This document shows positions 36,631-44,991 of a DNA stretch of 64,000 bases, piece by piece. Every line of letters starts with the position of its first letter. Position 1 is the stretch's first letter. Below the pieces are notes generated by a model. That model had not been told where the DNA came from. It saw only the letters and a program-made list of their open reading frames with translations, and made no database searches. Origin of the DNA: Rubrobacter_D sp963840835. GTDB taxonomy: Bacteria > Actinomycetota > Rubrobacteria > Rubrobacterales > Rubrobacteraceae. The position numbers and the translations under genes were made by a program. The stretch spans positions 248,001 to 312,000 of the forward strand of contig CAWJAM010000009.1 in the NCBI GenBank assembly GCA_963840835.1, given 5' to 3'.

Positions 36631-37070
36631 CACCCGCCGAGATCCCTCCCCGCGAACTCCTCGACGATCTCAGAGAAGGTGTCGTCGGCGCCGGAGACGT
36701 AGCGGTCCCACTCCTCGGTGTCCCAGATCTCCAACCTGTCGTCCACGCCCGTGATGGTCACGTCGCGCTGCAGCCCGGCGTAGCGGGCGAGCTTCGTCGG
36801 GATCAAAACCCGACCCTGCCTGTCGAGAGTCGCCTCGAAGGCCATGGAGAAGAACATGCGCGAGAGCTGGCGCCCCCTTGCAGAGAGGTCGGCGTTGGCC
36901 TTTATGTTGGCCTTGAACGCCGCCCACTCCTCAGGCGGAAAGGCGAACAGGCACCTGTCCACCCCCTTGGTTATCACGATCCCACCCTCGAAATAGGGCC
37001 GGAGACGGGAGGGTAGGGTCATGCGCCCTTTCTCGTCCAGCGTGTGCTCGTATTCCCCTAGAAGGGCCAG
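36630..37070 (-). CDS. mraZ: MraZ, transcriptional regulator of the dcw cluster; probable CTG start
   Basis: MraZ is an AbrB-like DNA-binding protein that forms rings and represses its own operon. The frame encodes the family signature GEYEHTLDEKGRMTLPSRLRPYFEGG and a second AbrB repeat FEATLDRQGRVLIPTKLARYAG. The ATG at 37022 starts after the first signature, and the in-frame region back to a TAG contains no ATG, GTG or TTG. A CTG at 37070 with GGGAGG eight bases upstream restores a complete 146-residue protein starting MALLGEYEHTLDEKGR. The length then matches the family. The CTG start is inferred and the rest is seen directly. Confidence 0.93.
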   Translation of the reverse strand: MALLGEYEHTLDEKGRMTLPSRLRPYFEGGIVITKGVDRCLFAFPPEEWAAFKANIKANADLSARGRQLSRMFFSMAFEATLDRQGRVLIPTKLARYAGLQRDVTITGVDDRLEIWDTEEWDRYVSGADDTFSEIVEEFAGRDLGG

Positions 37071-37080
37071 CGCCGTGTCC

Positions 37081-37105
37081 TCCCACTACGCTCCACTTTG
37101 ACCCA
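37081..37105 (-). promoter_or_regulatory. Candidate MraZ binding boxes (TGGGN repeats)
   Basis: Minus-strand sequence reads TGGGT (37105-37101), TGGAG (37095-37091) and TGGGA (37085-37081), each separated by exactly five bases. MraZ in E. coli and other bacteria binds direct TGGGN repeats with five-base spacers upstream of its own gene. One box overlaps the mraZ ribosome binding site. This predicts autoregulation of the dcw operon. Confidence 0.75.
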
Positions 37106-37391
37106 CGACAGCGAAATTCTTGCATATGGGCGGAAAAATCGCAATCTGAGCGGCAGAGACAGGGGCCCATAGAGACGAAATTCGCCCTTTTGGTAGATTT
37201 GTCCCCCTACCCCAGGGGTAAGGACCCCTAGTTCGAGTACATGTTCTGCCGGTGCGCGGGGGTTTGGTGGGGCGGGTGTGGATTCATCCTTGGGGGTAAC
37301 ATGTCGGGCTTAGGTGGGATGAACCGCAACATGTTGGGGTGAATCGAAATAGTTGGGAAGTCTGGCGTGTGGGGCTGGGACGCATTGGTAC
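37106..37391. other. Gene-free spacer with palindromic elements between mraZ and the tRNAs
   Basis: No gene is supported here. The + strand is G-rich and contains three copies of an ACATGT core (near 37239, 37300 and 37330), a palindrome TACCCCAGGGGTA at 37208-37220, and an inverted pair TTCATCC/GGATGAA (about 37283 and 37317). The pair could fold into a hairpin with a loop of about 27 bases. I cannot assign a known RNA family. The mraZ promoter lies at its edge. Confidence 0.4.
37116..37144 (-). promoter_or_regulatory. Candidate mraZ promoter
   Basis: On the minus strand TTGCGA (37144-37139) and AAGAAT (37121-37116) are separated by 17 bases, each four of six matches to the sigma-70-type hexamers. 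It lies 11 bases upstream of the MraZ boxes, so the boxes would fall near the transcription start. The match is modest. Confidence 0.35.
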
Positions 37392-37468
37392 TGGTGGGCC
37401 CACCAGGACTCGAACCTGGGACCGTCCGATTATGAGTCGGATGCTCTAACCAACTGAGCTATGGGCCC
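37392..37468 (-). tRNA. tRNA-Met (CAT anticodon)
   Basis: Read on the minus strand a 77-base cloverleaf begins GGGCCCATAGCTCAGTTGG and ends TGGGCCCACCA with encoded CCA. The acceptor stem GGGCCCA pairs with TGGGCCC. The anticodon arm CCGACTCATAATCGG gives CAT; the T arm CCAGGTTCGAGTCCTGG is complete. Stem sequence resembles elongator Met tRNAs of Actinobacteria; a CAT-Ile2 type cannot be fully excluded. Confidence 0.93.
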
Positions 37469-37495
37469 TCGGCGGGAAACGCTGGCGGCACCGCC

Positions 37496-37571
<76 letters not shown>

Positions 37572-37610
37572 ATACTGCACGGAGGATTATACGGTTCGGG
37601 GCTCGTCGCT

Positions 37611-40508
37611 TCAAGCTCCGGTGGCGACGGAACGCAGGGCCCTCTTGAGGCTTTGGATCTCCGCCTGGAGTTGTTCCTTCCGGTCGTAGTCCTGCGTCTC
37701 CCGCTTGCTCCGTTCTCGGCTAAGGATCGCCAGGCGCAACCAGGCTTCGCGGACGGAGCTTTCGGACGGGTAGAGCCTCTCTCCCTGGGAGGCGAGGGCG
37801 CCGATCCGGTCCATCAGCGGCCTCGCCCTCGCGTCGGCGAGGACTGCGTCGAGGTCCTCGCCCGCGTGTTCCCTCAAGAGGCTGAAGAGCCTCACCTGGG
37901 TTTCGTCGCTGAAGTCCTCGGTACGTAGCGTCAACGGCTCTGATAGCGCCGGGGTCTGCAGGCCCTCCCTGAGAAGAGGGGCTGTCAGGTCGGGCCTGAT
38001 GAGGACGAGGGTAAGCACGGCGTCACCGGATTCCGTGTGGGGGTCGGACGGGCGCTCGCGCTGCGATGACTTTGTCCTGGTGGGCCCCTGTGGCTTCTGC
38101 AGAACATCGGGGCTCACGCCGAGGGATTCGGTGGCCAGGCGCACGGCCTCACGATAGAGGACCGGGTCCTGGATCTCCTGGATCATCTCCCTCACTTCGG
38201 GGACGGCCCTGGAGCGCTCCGTGGCATCCGCCCCGCGTGTTCGGGCAACGATACGCCGGATGCCGTACTCCAGGACGGGAACCGCGCCGTCGAGCAGCTC
38301 CGTAAACTCCTCCGGAGGATGCCGGAGCAGCCAATCCGCCGGGTCTTCCGGGAGGCGCAGGACGCGGAGGTCCAGCTTCAGGTCAGCCGCCGTCGCCGCC
38401 GCCCGCTGTATCGCCTTCTCCCCGGCCGCGTCGGGGTCGAAGAGGACGTAGATCCTGTCCGCGTAGCCGCTGAGCGTTCTCAGATGGCCCGGGGTCGTCG
38501 CCGTACCAAGGGTGGCCACGGCGTTCTTGATACCCGACTGGTAGAGCATGAGCACGTCAGTGTAGCCCTCGACGACGAGCGCGGCGCGTTCCCTGCGCAT
38601 CTCCTCGGAGACCTGCGGGAAGCCGTAGAGCAGGTCCCGCTTGTTGAACGTCTCCGTCTCGGGAGTGTTGAGGTACTTGGGTTGGGCATCCCCTAGCGTC
38701 CTCGCGCCGAACCCAACGATCCTACCCCGCCTATCCGAGATGGGGAAGGTGATCCTACCCGCGAACCTCTCCCCCCCACGCGCCGAAAGTAGCCCCGCCG
38801 CATCGAGTATGCCCCTGTCTATGCCCAGCTTCTTCGCCGCAGCCTGAAAGCCCTTCGTATCCCACGGCGGTGCGTACCCCAAACGAAATTCTTCTATAGT
38901 AGAACGCTCGATCTGGCGGTCTGTAAGATAGCGGCGGGCGTTCTCTGCTTCGGGGGTCTGGGACTTGAGGAGGTACTTATGATAGTAGACGGTGGCGGCG
39001 GCGAGGGCCTTGTGGATCTCGCGTCGACGGAGGGCTCGTTGCTTTGCGGCGTCGGGGTCTCCCCCACCCTCGAACTGCAGGTCGACGCCCGAGCGTTCGG
39101 CGAGGTAGGAGACCGCTTCGGCGAAGTCGAGGGACTTGAGGTCCATAACGAGTTTGATGGCGTCGCCGCCCCTCTGGCAGTTGTGGGTAAGGCCCATCTT
39201 GGTGAGGAACGTGTGCGAGCCTGTAGTGGTGATATCCACGACCGTGGTGGGTCCTTCGGATGCGGACTCGACTTCCTGGACCATCGACCAGAAGTAGTTA
39301 GCACCGTCGATCTCAGCGAAAAAGCCTCCCAGCGACTCCTTGCTGAGGGCGAAGACGTAGTGTACTTTCCTGCGCCTTATGCCGTCCCTTCTGGTCTGTT
39401 CGGGATTAGCGGATGTGGAGCATACCCTCCCCATCTGGATGCACAGGGCAAAGATGCCGTAGGTCAGTGCCTCTGAGACCGAAGCGGCCGAGGTTATTCC
39501 ATCGCTCGTGTGCCCATCTCCATCAAAGTAACCCTGGACGAGAGCAGCCTGGCACTCCGTGGTCCAGGACAACACTTGAAGCGGCAGCCGCTTACTCGCA
39601 CAGTCGCGTCCGAACCAGTGGTGGAACAAGGTTGACAGGTCAGTGCTCGAGCACGCGACTTCACATAAGTTCTTGTGCGGCCGCAGGAAGCTGGTGCTCG
39701 GTCTGCCGAATTCCGTTTCCAGCGTTTCGACTACCCTCTCGGCCAAACTCTCTGCCTCATGGAGGGAAAAACTCCACTTCACGCCTCCCCTGTACAGCGA
39801 TCCCTCGGCGAGCCAGACGCCGTACAGCCAGGCCGTTCTGGGATTGACGGGCAGCTCCGTGATCCGCGCGTTGCGTGGCCCCTTTGTGTACTCCCTGATC
39901 ACGTGCTGACCTGGTAGGGGCGAATCATCTCTTTCCCCATCGGGGATGACGGGGTAGAGCCAGAAATCCCCTTCTCGAACCTCTGAGGCGTGATCTACGG
40001 ATAGTCTGACGTGCGCGTTCTTCGCGTTGTGCCTGCTGGAGAAGCGGAGTTTCTTACCGCCCGCCTGTCTTTGGTGGACCCGAGGAATAGCGCGCAAGGC
40101 CTCCTCCCGCTTCACGAAGACGCAGTGGTGGTCCGGCGTGAGCTCGATGCCTTCTTTCGCCGCGCCTGTTTTGATCCTCAATGTGGGACCGGATTTGAAC
40201 CACTTGTCGATAATAGTTTCGCGGCGTCCACCAAGGCCTATGACCTCGTCGCCGGGTTCTGCCTCGGCTATCGGGATGAGGCCCTTCGAGGTCCAGATTC
40301 GTTCGTTGGCTTCGAGGCAACCGAAACAGTAGTAGAAGCCGCGGTCGGGGGAGACGCTGAAGGAGGGGGTTTTCTCCTGGTGGTCTGGGTAGGGGCAGAG
40401 GCCTGCGAAGCGTGCTCCCTGGCGTTTGAGGGCCGTGAACTCGGAGGTGACCTCGACGATGTCGGCGGTCTCGCGAACCTCTTCTATGCTGCCTTGTGAG
40501 ATCCTCAC
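37611..40508 (-). CDS. dnaG: DNA primase DnaG interrupted by an intein
   Basis: DnaG makes RNA primers for replication. The frame encodes 965 residues, of which residues 64-443 are an intein; after splicing the primase would have 585 residues, the usual size. The N-terminal CHC2 zinc domain (CPYPDHQEKTPSFSVSPDRGFYYCFGC) is split at its last Cys, which is restored as the +1 Cys in CQRGGDAIKLVMD. The Toprim catalytic domain is intact, with ALVVEGYTDVLMLYQSGIKNAVATLG and VLFDPDAAGEKA, and the C-terminal helicase-binding domain follows. The start is a GTG at 40508 with GGAGG seven bases upstream. It is transcribed divergently from ppc, with an 80-base gap. Confidence 0.96.
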   Translation of the reverse strand: MRISQGSIEEVRETADIVEVTSEFTALKRQGARFAGLCPYPDHQEKTPSFSVSPDRGFYYCFGCLEANERIWTSKGLIPIAEAEPGDEVIGLGGRRETIIDKWFKSGPTLRIKTGAAKEGIELTPDHHCVFVKREEALRAIPRVHQRQAGGKKLRFSSRHNAKNAHVRLSVDHASEVREGDFWLYPVIPDGERDDSPLPGQHVIREYTKGPRNARITELPVNPRTAWLYGVWLAEGSLYRGGVKWSFSLHEAESLAERVVETLETEFGRPSTSFLRPHKNLCEVACSSTDLSTLFHHWFGRDCASKRLPLQVLSWTTECQAALVQGYFDGDGHTSDGITSAASVSEALTYGIFALCIQMGRVCSTSANPEQTRRDGIRRRKVHYVFALSKESLGGFFAEIDGANYFWSMVQEVESASEGPTTVVDITTTGSHTFLTKMGLTHNCQRGGDAIKLVMDLKSLDFAEAVSYLAERSGVDLQFEGGGDPDAAKQRALRRREIHKALAAATVYYHKYLLKSQTPEAENARRYLTDRQIERSTIEEFRLGYAPPWDTKGFQAAAKKLGIDRGILDAAGLLSARGGERFAGRITFPISDRRGRIVGFGARTLGDAQPKYLNTPETETFNKRDLLYGFPQVSEEMRRERAALVVEGYTDVLMLYQSGIKNAVATLGTATTPGHLRTLSGYADRIYVLFDPDAAGEKAIQRAAATAADLKLDLRVLRLPEDPADWLLRHPPEEFTELLDGAVPVLEYGIRRIVARTRGADATERSRAVPEVREMIQEIQDPVLYREAVRLATESLGVSPDVLQKPQGPTRTKSSQRERPSDPHTESGDAVLTLVLIRPDLTAPLLREGLQTPALSEPLTLRTEDFSDETQVRLFSLLREHAGEDLDAVLADARARPLMDRIGALASQGERLYPSESSVREAWLRLAILSRERSKRETQDYDRKEQLQAEIQSLKRALRSVATGA
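39180..40319 (-). mobile_element. LAGLIDADG-type intein in the DnaG zinc domain
   Basis: This in-frame 380-residue insert starts with Cys (CLEANERIWT, block A) and ends THN followed by extein Cys. The splicing motifs are present: block B ELTPDHHCVF with the Thr-x-x-His pair, block F-like TVVDITTTGSHTFL and block G GLTHN/C with His-Asn. The middle carries two homing-endonuclease helices, WLYGVWLAEGS and QGYFDGDGH, resembling a two-motif LAGLIDADG enzyme with acidic residues kept. Removal rebuilds the zinc finger as FYYCFGCQRGGDAIK. The insert is free of stops, and a sampled 60-base stretch is about 60% GC against about 68% in the neighbouring dnaG part, hinting at transfer. Confidence 0.93.
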
Positions 40509-40588
40509 GTTCGGTCCTCCGTTATACAGCTGGACAAAAATCCGGGTTCCGTCGATGTGCTGGCCGGGGCTAATGTTACTCTACCGGG

Positions 40589-43408
40589 GTGGATATCCGC
40601 GATAGATCCAAGACTGTGCCGAAAGGCGGGTTCGCCGACCTTCCGCCCGGTATCGGATTCGAGGCCAAAGACGAGCCGCTCAGGGGGGACATCAACCTGC
40701 TCGGAAGGGTGCTTGGTAGGGTCCTCATCGAGCAGGAGGGCGAGAATCTCTTCGAGACCGAGGAGGAGATAAGGCTCCTATGCAAGCGCCTGCGGTTCGA
40801 CTATGACCCGAGGCTGGACGAACGGCTGAGGCGGCGAATAGCCGCCATGAGCGTAGGGGAACTCCGGCGGATAGTGCGCGCGTTCTCGGTGTACTTCCAA
40901 CTGGTAAACATCGCTGAGCGCTACCACAGGGTGCGCCGAAGGCGGCAGTACGAGGCGTCGCCCGGCAACCCTCCACAGCGTGCCTCCTTGGCGAGCGCGC
41001 TGTCGCGGCTCAAGGAAGAGGGTCTGGGGAGGGAGGGGTTGCGGGGTGTTCTCGAAGAGATGGAGGTCGGTCTCGTGCTTACCGCCCATCCCACGGAGGC
41101 CATGAGGCGGAGCGTCAGGCGCAAGCACGTCAGGATCGGGGAGATGCTCGAGTCGATGGAGTCGCCGAATCTCACGTGGAAAGAAAGGAGGCGACTGGAG
41201 GAGGACCTGGCCGAGGAGATAACGCTTCTGTGGCAGACCGACGAGCTCAGGGTCCGCCGTCCCGAGGTCAGGCAGGAGGTCGAGCGGACGCTGCTCTACT
41301 TCGAGAACCCCCTGATCTCGGCCACGCTCGAGGCGTATCGGGAGTTCGAGGACGAGTTGGCCCGGCAGTATCCGGATGGCCCCCCGGCCCTTGGGCGCGT
41401 GCTGGAGTTCGGCTCGTGGGTCGGGGGCGACCAGGACGGCAACCCGTTCGTCGAACCCGAGATGATAACCGCCGCTCTCGGCCTCCACCGCGAGGTCATC
41501 CTCAAGCGGCACCTCGCCTCTGCGCTGTGGCTCGCGGACCACATGAGCCAGTCGGCGAAGATGATCCCGGTCTCGGAAGGGCTACGTCGTTCGGTCGAGC
41601 AGGACGAAGAGCTCATGCCGGAGTTCGCAGAACGCTACGGGGGCGTGGATCCGAACGAGGTCTACCGCCGCAAGCTCTTGATCGTGGCAGAACGCCTGAG
41701 ACGCGCCTTCGAAGAGCCTGGGTCGCCGGCCGCCTATCCCGGCGTGAGCGAGTTCCTGCACGACCTCTCTGCCATTCGCGAGAGCCTGGTGCAAAACGGC
41801 GGGGTGCGCGTCGCCGAGGGCGGACTGAGGGACCTCATCCGCCAGGCCGAGGTCTTCGGCTTCCACCTGGCGAAGCTCGACGTCCGCCAGGAGAGCTCGA
41901 CGGTGGTCAGGGCCGCGGCGGAGCTGATCTCCGCCGGAACGGGAGAGGACCTCCTTGGAATGGACGAGGCAGGTCGTGCCACCCTTCTGCGCAGGCTTCT
42001 CGCGACCCCCGATCTCGTGCTTGTCGAACCGGAGGACGTCTCGGAAGACTCGCGCAAGGTCTTCGAGACCTTCGCGCGCATCCGACGCGCGAGGGAAGAA
42101 TTCTCGGGTACCCCGGTAGAGACGTTCGTGCTGAGCATGGCCCACCGCGCGAGCGACGTCCTGAGCGTGCAACTGCTCGCCCGCAGGGCCGGGCTTCTAG
42201 AGGTGGACGAGAACGGCAGGTGCACCGCCAACTACCTCAGGATCTCGCCCCTCTTCGAGACCGTCGACGACCTGGAGCGGGCACCGGAGGTACTCGGATA
42301 CCTGCTGGAGGACCCCTTCTACCGGTCCTCGCTCGGGGAGAGCGACGACCTGCAGGAGATAATGCTCGGCTACAGCGACTCAGGCAAGGACGCCGGCTAC
42401 GTCACGAGCAACTGGACCCTGTACAAGGCCCAACGCCAGCTCTCGTCGGTCGCCGGAAAGTTCGGAGTCAGGTTGCGGCTCTTCCACGGCCGGGGCGGCA
42501 GCGCCGGACGTGGAGGAGGACCCAGCTACCAGGCGATCAGGGCTCAACCACCCGGCACGTTGCATGGCGCGCTCCGGATAACCGAGCAGGGGGAGGTGAT
42601 CTCGTTCAAATACAGCATGGGCGGCCTGGCCCGCCGTAACCTGGACACCGTGCTCGCCGCCGTCCTCGAAGCGAGCGCCGACGAGAGCCCCCGCGAGCCT
42701 GCGCCGGGCTGGGTCGATGCGATGGAAGACCTCTCCAAGAACGCGCGCGAGACATACAGGGCACTTATCTACGAGGACGAGGACTTTCTGCCTTTCTTCT
42801 CCGAGTCATCCCCTATTGGGGAGCTCTCCCTCCTCAACATGGGCAGCAGGCCCGCGCGCCGGGTACAGAACCCGACGGTCGATAGCTTGAGGGCCATACC
42901 GTGGGTGTTCGCCTGGACCCAGAACCGCTTCCTGCTCCCATCCTGGTACGGGGCTGGGACCGCACTCGGCGGATACGCCGCCGAAGCCGAGAAGCTAAAG
43001 GTACTCCGCGAGATGTACGAGGGCTGGCCGTTCTTCCGGACGCTCATCGACTTCATGCAGATGACGTTGGCCAAGAGCGACCTACGCATAGGCGAGAATT
43101 ACACCTCGCTGGTCTCCGACCCGGCCATCCGGGAACGCCTGTGGGCCAGAATCTCCGAAGAGCACGCCGCCTGCGTGGAAGCCCTGCTCCTGATAACGGG
43201 GAACGAAGATCTCCTCGACGACAGCCCCGTGCTCCAGAGATCCATACGTCTTCGCAACCCCTACGTGGACCCTCTCTCCTACATCCAGGTAACGCTCCTG
43301 CGCCGGCTCCGCGCCCTCCCCGAAGACTCCCCCGAGCGCGAGGGCGCGCTGAACACCCTGCTGCTCTCTATCTCGGGCGTATCCTCAGGCATGCTGAATA
43401 CCGGCTGA
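40589..43408 (+). CDS. ppc: Phosphoenolpyruvate carboxylase
   Basis: Ppc carboxylates phosphoenolpyruvate to oxaloacetate, refilling the TCA cycle. The 939-residue protein has the catalytic VLTAHPTEA with His167, FGSWVGGDQDGNPFV, GYSDSGKDAGYVTSNWTLYKAQ and FHGRGGSAGRGGGPSY with the Arg/Gly-rich loop. It also has IPWVFAWTQNRFLLPSWYG and the C-terminal SGMLNTG. All catalytic motifs are complete and the length is standard for bacterial enzymes. The GTG at 40589 is the start; upstream is an 80-base gap shared with dnaG. Long frames on the other strand and frames in this span are shadows. It is the first of the few plus-strand genes. Confidence 0.97.
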   Translation: MDIRDRSKTVPKGGFADLPPGIGFEAKDEPLRGDINLLGRVLGRVLIEQEGENLFETEEEIRLLCKRLRFDYDPRLDERLRRRIAAMSVGELRRIVRAFSVYFQLVNIAERYHRVRRRRQYEASPGNPPQRASLASALSRLKEEGLGREGLRGVLEEMEVGLVLTAHPTEAMRRSVRRKHVRIGEMLESMESPNLTWKERRRLEEDLAEEITLLWQTDELRVRRPEVRQEVERTLLYFENPLISATLEAYREFEDELARQYPDGPPALGRVLEFGSWVGGDQDGNPFVEPEMITAALGLHREVILKRHLASALWLADHMSQSAKMIPVSEGLRRSVEQDEELMPEFAERYGGVDPNEVYRRKLLIVAERLRRAFEEPGSPAAYPGVSEFLHDLSAIRESLVQNGGVRVAEGGLRDLIRQAEVFGFHLAKLDVRQESSTVVRAAAELISAGTGEDLLGMDEAGRATLLRRLLATPDLVLVEPEDVSEDSRKVFETFARIRRAREEFSGTPVETFVLSMAHRASDVLSVQLLARRAGLLEVDENGRCTANYLRISPLFETVDDLERAPEVLGYLLEDPFYRSSLGESDDLQEIMLGYSDSGKDAGYVTSNWTLYKAQRQLSSVAGKFGVRLRLFHGRGGSAGRGGGPSYQAIRAQPPGTLHGALRITEQGEVISFKYSMGGLARRNLDTVLAAVLEASADESPREPAPGWVDAMEDLSKNARETYRALIYEDEDFLPFFSESSPIGELSLLNMGSRPARRVQNPTVDSLRAIPWVFAWTQNRFLLPSWYGAGTALGGYAAEAEKLKVLREMYEGWPFFRTLIDFMQMTLAKSDLRIGENYTSLVSDPAIRERLWARISEEHAACVEALLLITGNEDLLDDSPVLQRSIRLRNPYVDPLSYIQVTLLRRLRALPEDSPEREGALNTLLLSISGVSSGMLNTG

Positions 43409-43605
43409 GCATTCAGCACGCTACGCCCTTGCGGGCTCCGCTTGTCAGCAACGCTAAGGCCTTTTAGGCCTCGCTTTCAGCTTTTCGGTTTGTTGCATTG
43501 GTGAGATGGCGGTTGTTCGTGGGCGGAGGTGCGGTTCGCTTGCGGTCGGTAGCTCTTCAGGTCGTTTCGAACCTTGCTGATGCCTGTAGCCTGATGCCTA
43601 TACCT
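43409..43605. repeat. Gene-free convergent spacer with short heptamer-like repeats
   Basis: This region between ppc and the LuxR-like gene has no coding support. It holds gcattcagcacgctacgccc near the start, gtcagcaacgc, and gatgcctgtagcctgatgcc at about 43579-43598. The last is 15 of 16 bases identical over cctgtagcctgatgcc to 56305-56320. The phrase repeats with a seven-base period. Confidence 0.6.
43457..43471 (+). terminator. Possible weak terminator after ppc
   Basis: AGGCC-TTTTA-GGCCT forms a five-base stem with a five-base loop about 50 bases after the ppc stop, followed by a T-containing stretch (cgctttcagctttt). The stem is short and the T run interrupted, so this is tentative. Confidence 0.3.
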
Positions 43606-44736
43606 CTAATCGCTGATCATGCCGGGCAGGAGGTTCTCGAAGAACAGGCGTTTCATGAGGGTCTTGCGGCTCCTGACGCCGACCTTCTCGAAGGTATTGG
43701 AGAGGTGTCGCTGGACGGTGTGCTCGGAGATGAATAGGGTCTGTGAGATCTGGCGGTTGGTAAAGCCGCGCACCAGGAGCCCGACGACCTCTTCTTCGCG
43801 TGGACTGAGGCCGAAGGCTGCGACGTTCAGCCACGCCACCTCATCGGGTTTGGCGGGTCCGATGACGATCACCGTCTCGCCGGGGCGGTCGCCGGAGGGT
43901 TCGGTGAGCGAGCCGTAGAGTGCGAGCCAGCGCCCGGAGCGGCCCCTTACGCGCACCCTTGGTATCAGGTTGAGGTCATTGTCCGAGCGGGGCGCGAGCG
44001 CGTGCTTGAGCGCGCCGGACACCATCATGACGGTCATAGGTAGATTCTCGTCGCGCCAGTGAGGATGGAGGTCCTCCAGGTCTCCGAGCCAGTGTTCCGC
44101 CGAGGGGGTATGGGAGACGATCTTTCCTGAGCGGTCGAGGGTGAGCACGCCTGGCACGTCGGGCGAATCCTGCTCCACGGTCGCGCGCGAACGTAGGGCG
44201 GCGGCCTTGAGGCCGGCCCCGATGTGCGGGGCTATGCGCCTGATGAGGGCGACCTCTCCGTTGGTGAAGTCAGGGTCTCCTTCCTCACGGATCAGGTCCA
44301 TGCTGCCCCAGAGGCTACCGTCGACGAAGGCGCCACCCAGCTCGTAGCCGAAGCCCAGTGGTCTCAGCATCTCCCGGTACCTCAGGCTGCGCTCGAGTTC
44401 GCCTCCCGTGGTCTCGGAGAGCAACTGCACCGTGCGGCGCTCGCGGAGCATCTCGTTCATAACGGGCAGGTCTTCCTCGAAGTAGATGCGATCGAAATAC
44501 ACGTTGCCCGACTCGGCGTCTTCTTCCCCTCCCATCCCTTCGGCGATGCCGTGGGTGATAAGACGGCTTGCGGGATCTACCGTCGAGGCGCAGTAGGCAC
44601 CGAAAGGAACCGATTTAGATAGCCTCTCGGCGGTCCGGCGCAGAAGCTCGGGGCCTTCGAGGTTGGCCGCGGAGAGGCGCTTTATCTCCGAGAACGTTCG
44701 CTCATTTCGGCGCGACCTGTTTTCTGTCGTGATCAT
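43606..44736 (-). CDS. LuxR-type transcriptional regulator with GAF-like N-terminal domain
   Basis: The 376-residue protein ends in a LuxR/FixJ helix-turn-helix, about residues 310-365: LSPREEEVVGLLVRGFTNRQISQTLFISEHTVQRHLSNTFEKVGVRSRKTLMKRLF. The N-terminal 190 residues resemble a GAF or sensor domain (FGAYCASTVDPASRLITHGIAEG, GEVALIRRIAPHIGAGL), and a PAS-like middle (LTLDRSGKIVSHTPSAEHWLG) precedes the DNA-binding domain. The ligand is unknown. It faces away from two SnoaL-like genes and, with a 255-base spacer holding palindromes, it is a good candidate for their regulator. No receiver domain is seen, so it is not a classic response regulator. Confidence 0.75.
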   Translation of the reverse strand: MITTENRSRRNERTFSEIKRLSAANLEGPELLRRTAERLSKSVPFGAYCASTVDPASRLITHGIAEGMGGEEDAESGNVYFDRIYFEEDLPVMNEMLRERRTVQLLSETTGGELERSLRYREMLRPLGFGYELGGAFVDGSLWGSMDLIREEGDPDFTNGEVALIRRIAPHIGAGLKAAALRSRATVEQDSPDVPGVLTLDRSGKIVSHTPSAEHWLGDLEDLHPHWRDENLPMTVMMVSGALKHALAPRSDNDLNLIPRVRVRGRSGRWLALYGSLTEPSGDRPGETVIVIGPAKPDEVAWLNVAAFGLSPREEEVVGLLVRGFTNRQISQTLFISEHTVQRHLSNTFEKVGVRSRKTLMKRLFFENLLPGMISD

Positions 44737-44832
44737 GGTCCCAGACCAGGTCCCCCTGAAGGTGAGTACACCTTCCTATCTTCCGTTGGCTATCACAGGG
44801 TACCCCGCGAACAGGGGCGGCGCATCACGCAA

Positions 44833-44916
44833 ATGGACTATTTTTCCATGGCCTCACGGTTCAATGTGGCGCTACCCCCACGAGATTCAGAGACGGAAAT
44901 GGCAGGTTTTTGCCAT
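44833..44916. promoter_or_regulatory. Two similar palindromes in the LuxR-SnoaL intergenic region
   Basis: The spacer holds ATGGA-N7-TCCAT at 44833-44849 and ATGGCA-N6-TGCCAT at 44899-44916; both begin aaATGG and contain a run of T before CCAT. The spacer itself (44737-44991) has no gene. The elements resemble twin operator sites for a dimeric regulator, for which the adjacent LuxR-type protein is the obvious candidate. Confidence 0.45.
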
Positions 44917-44991
44917 GTGCGCCCCACGGCCCTGGCTCTACCCTTCTAGCTGTCCTGAAGGAAAACCGCAATAGGAAGCGAGGAGAGCCGA

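Noticed and set aside
41176..42639. Plus-strand 487-codon frame inside ppc
   Set aside because: Arg/Gly/Pro-rich shadow of ppc in another frame; no motifs.
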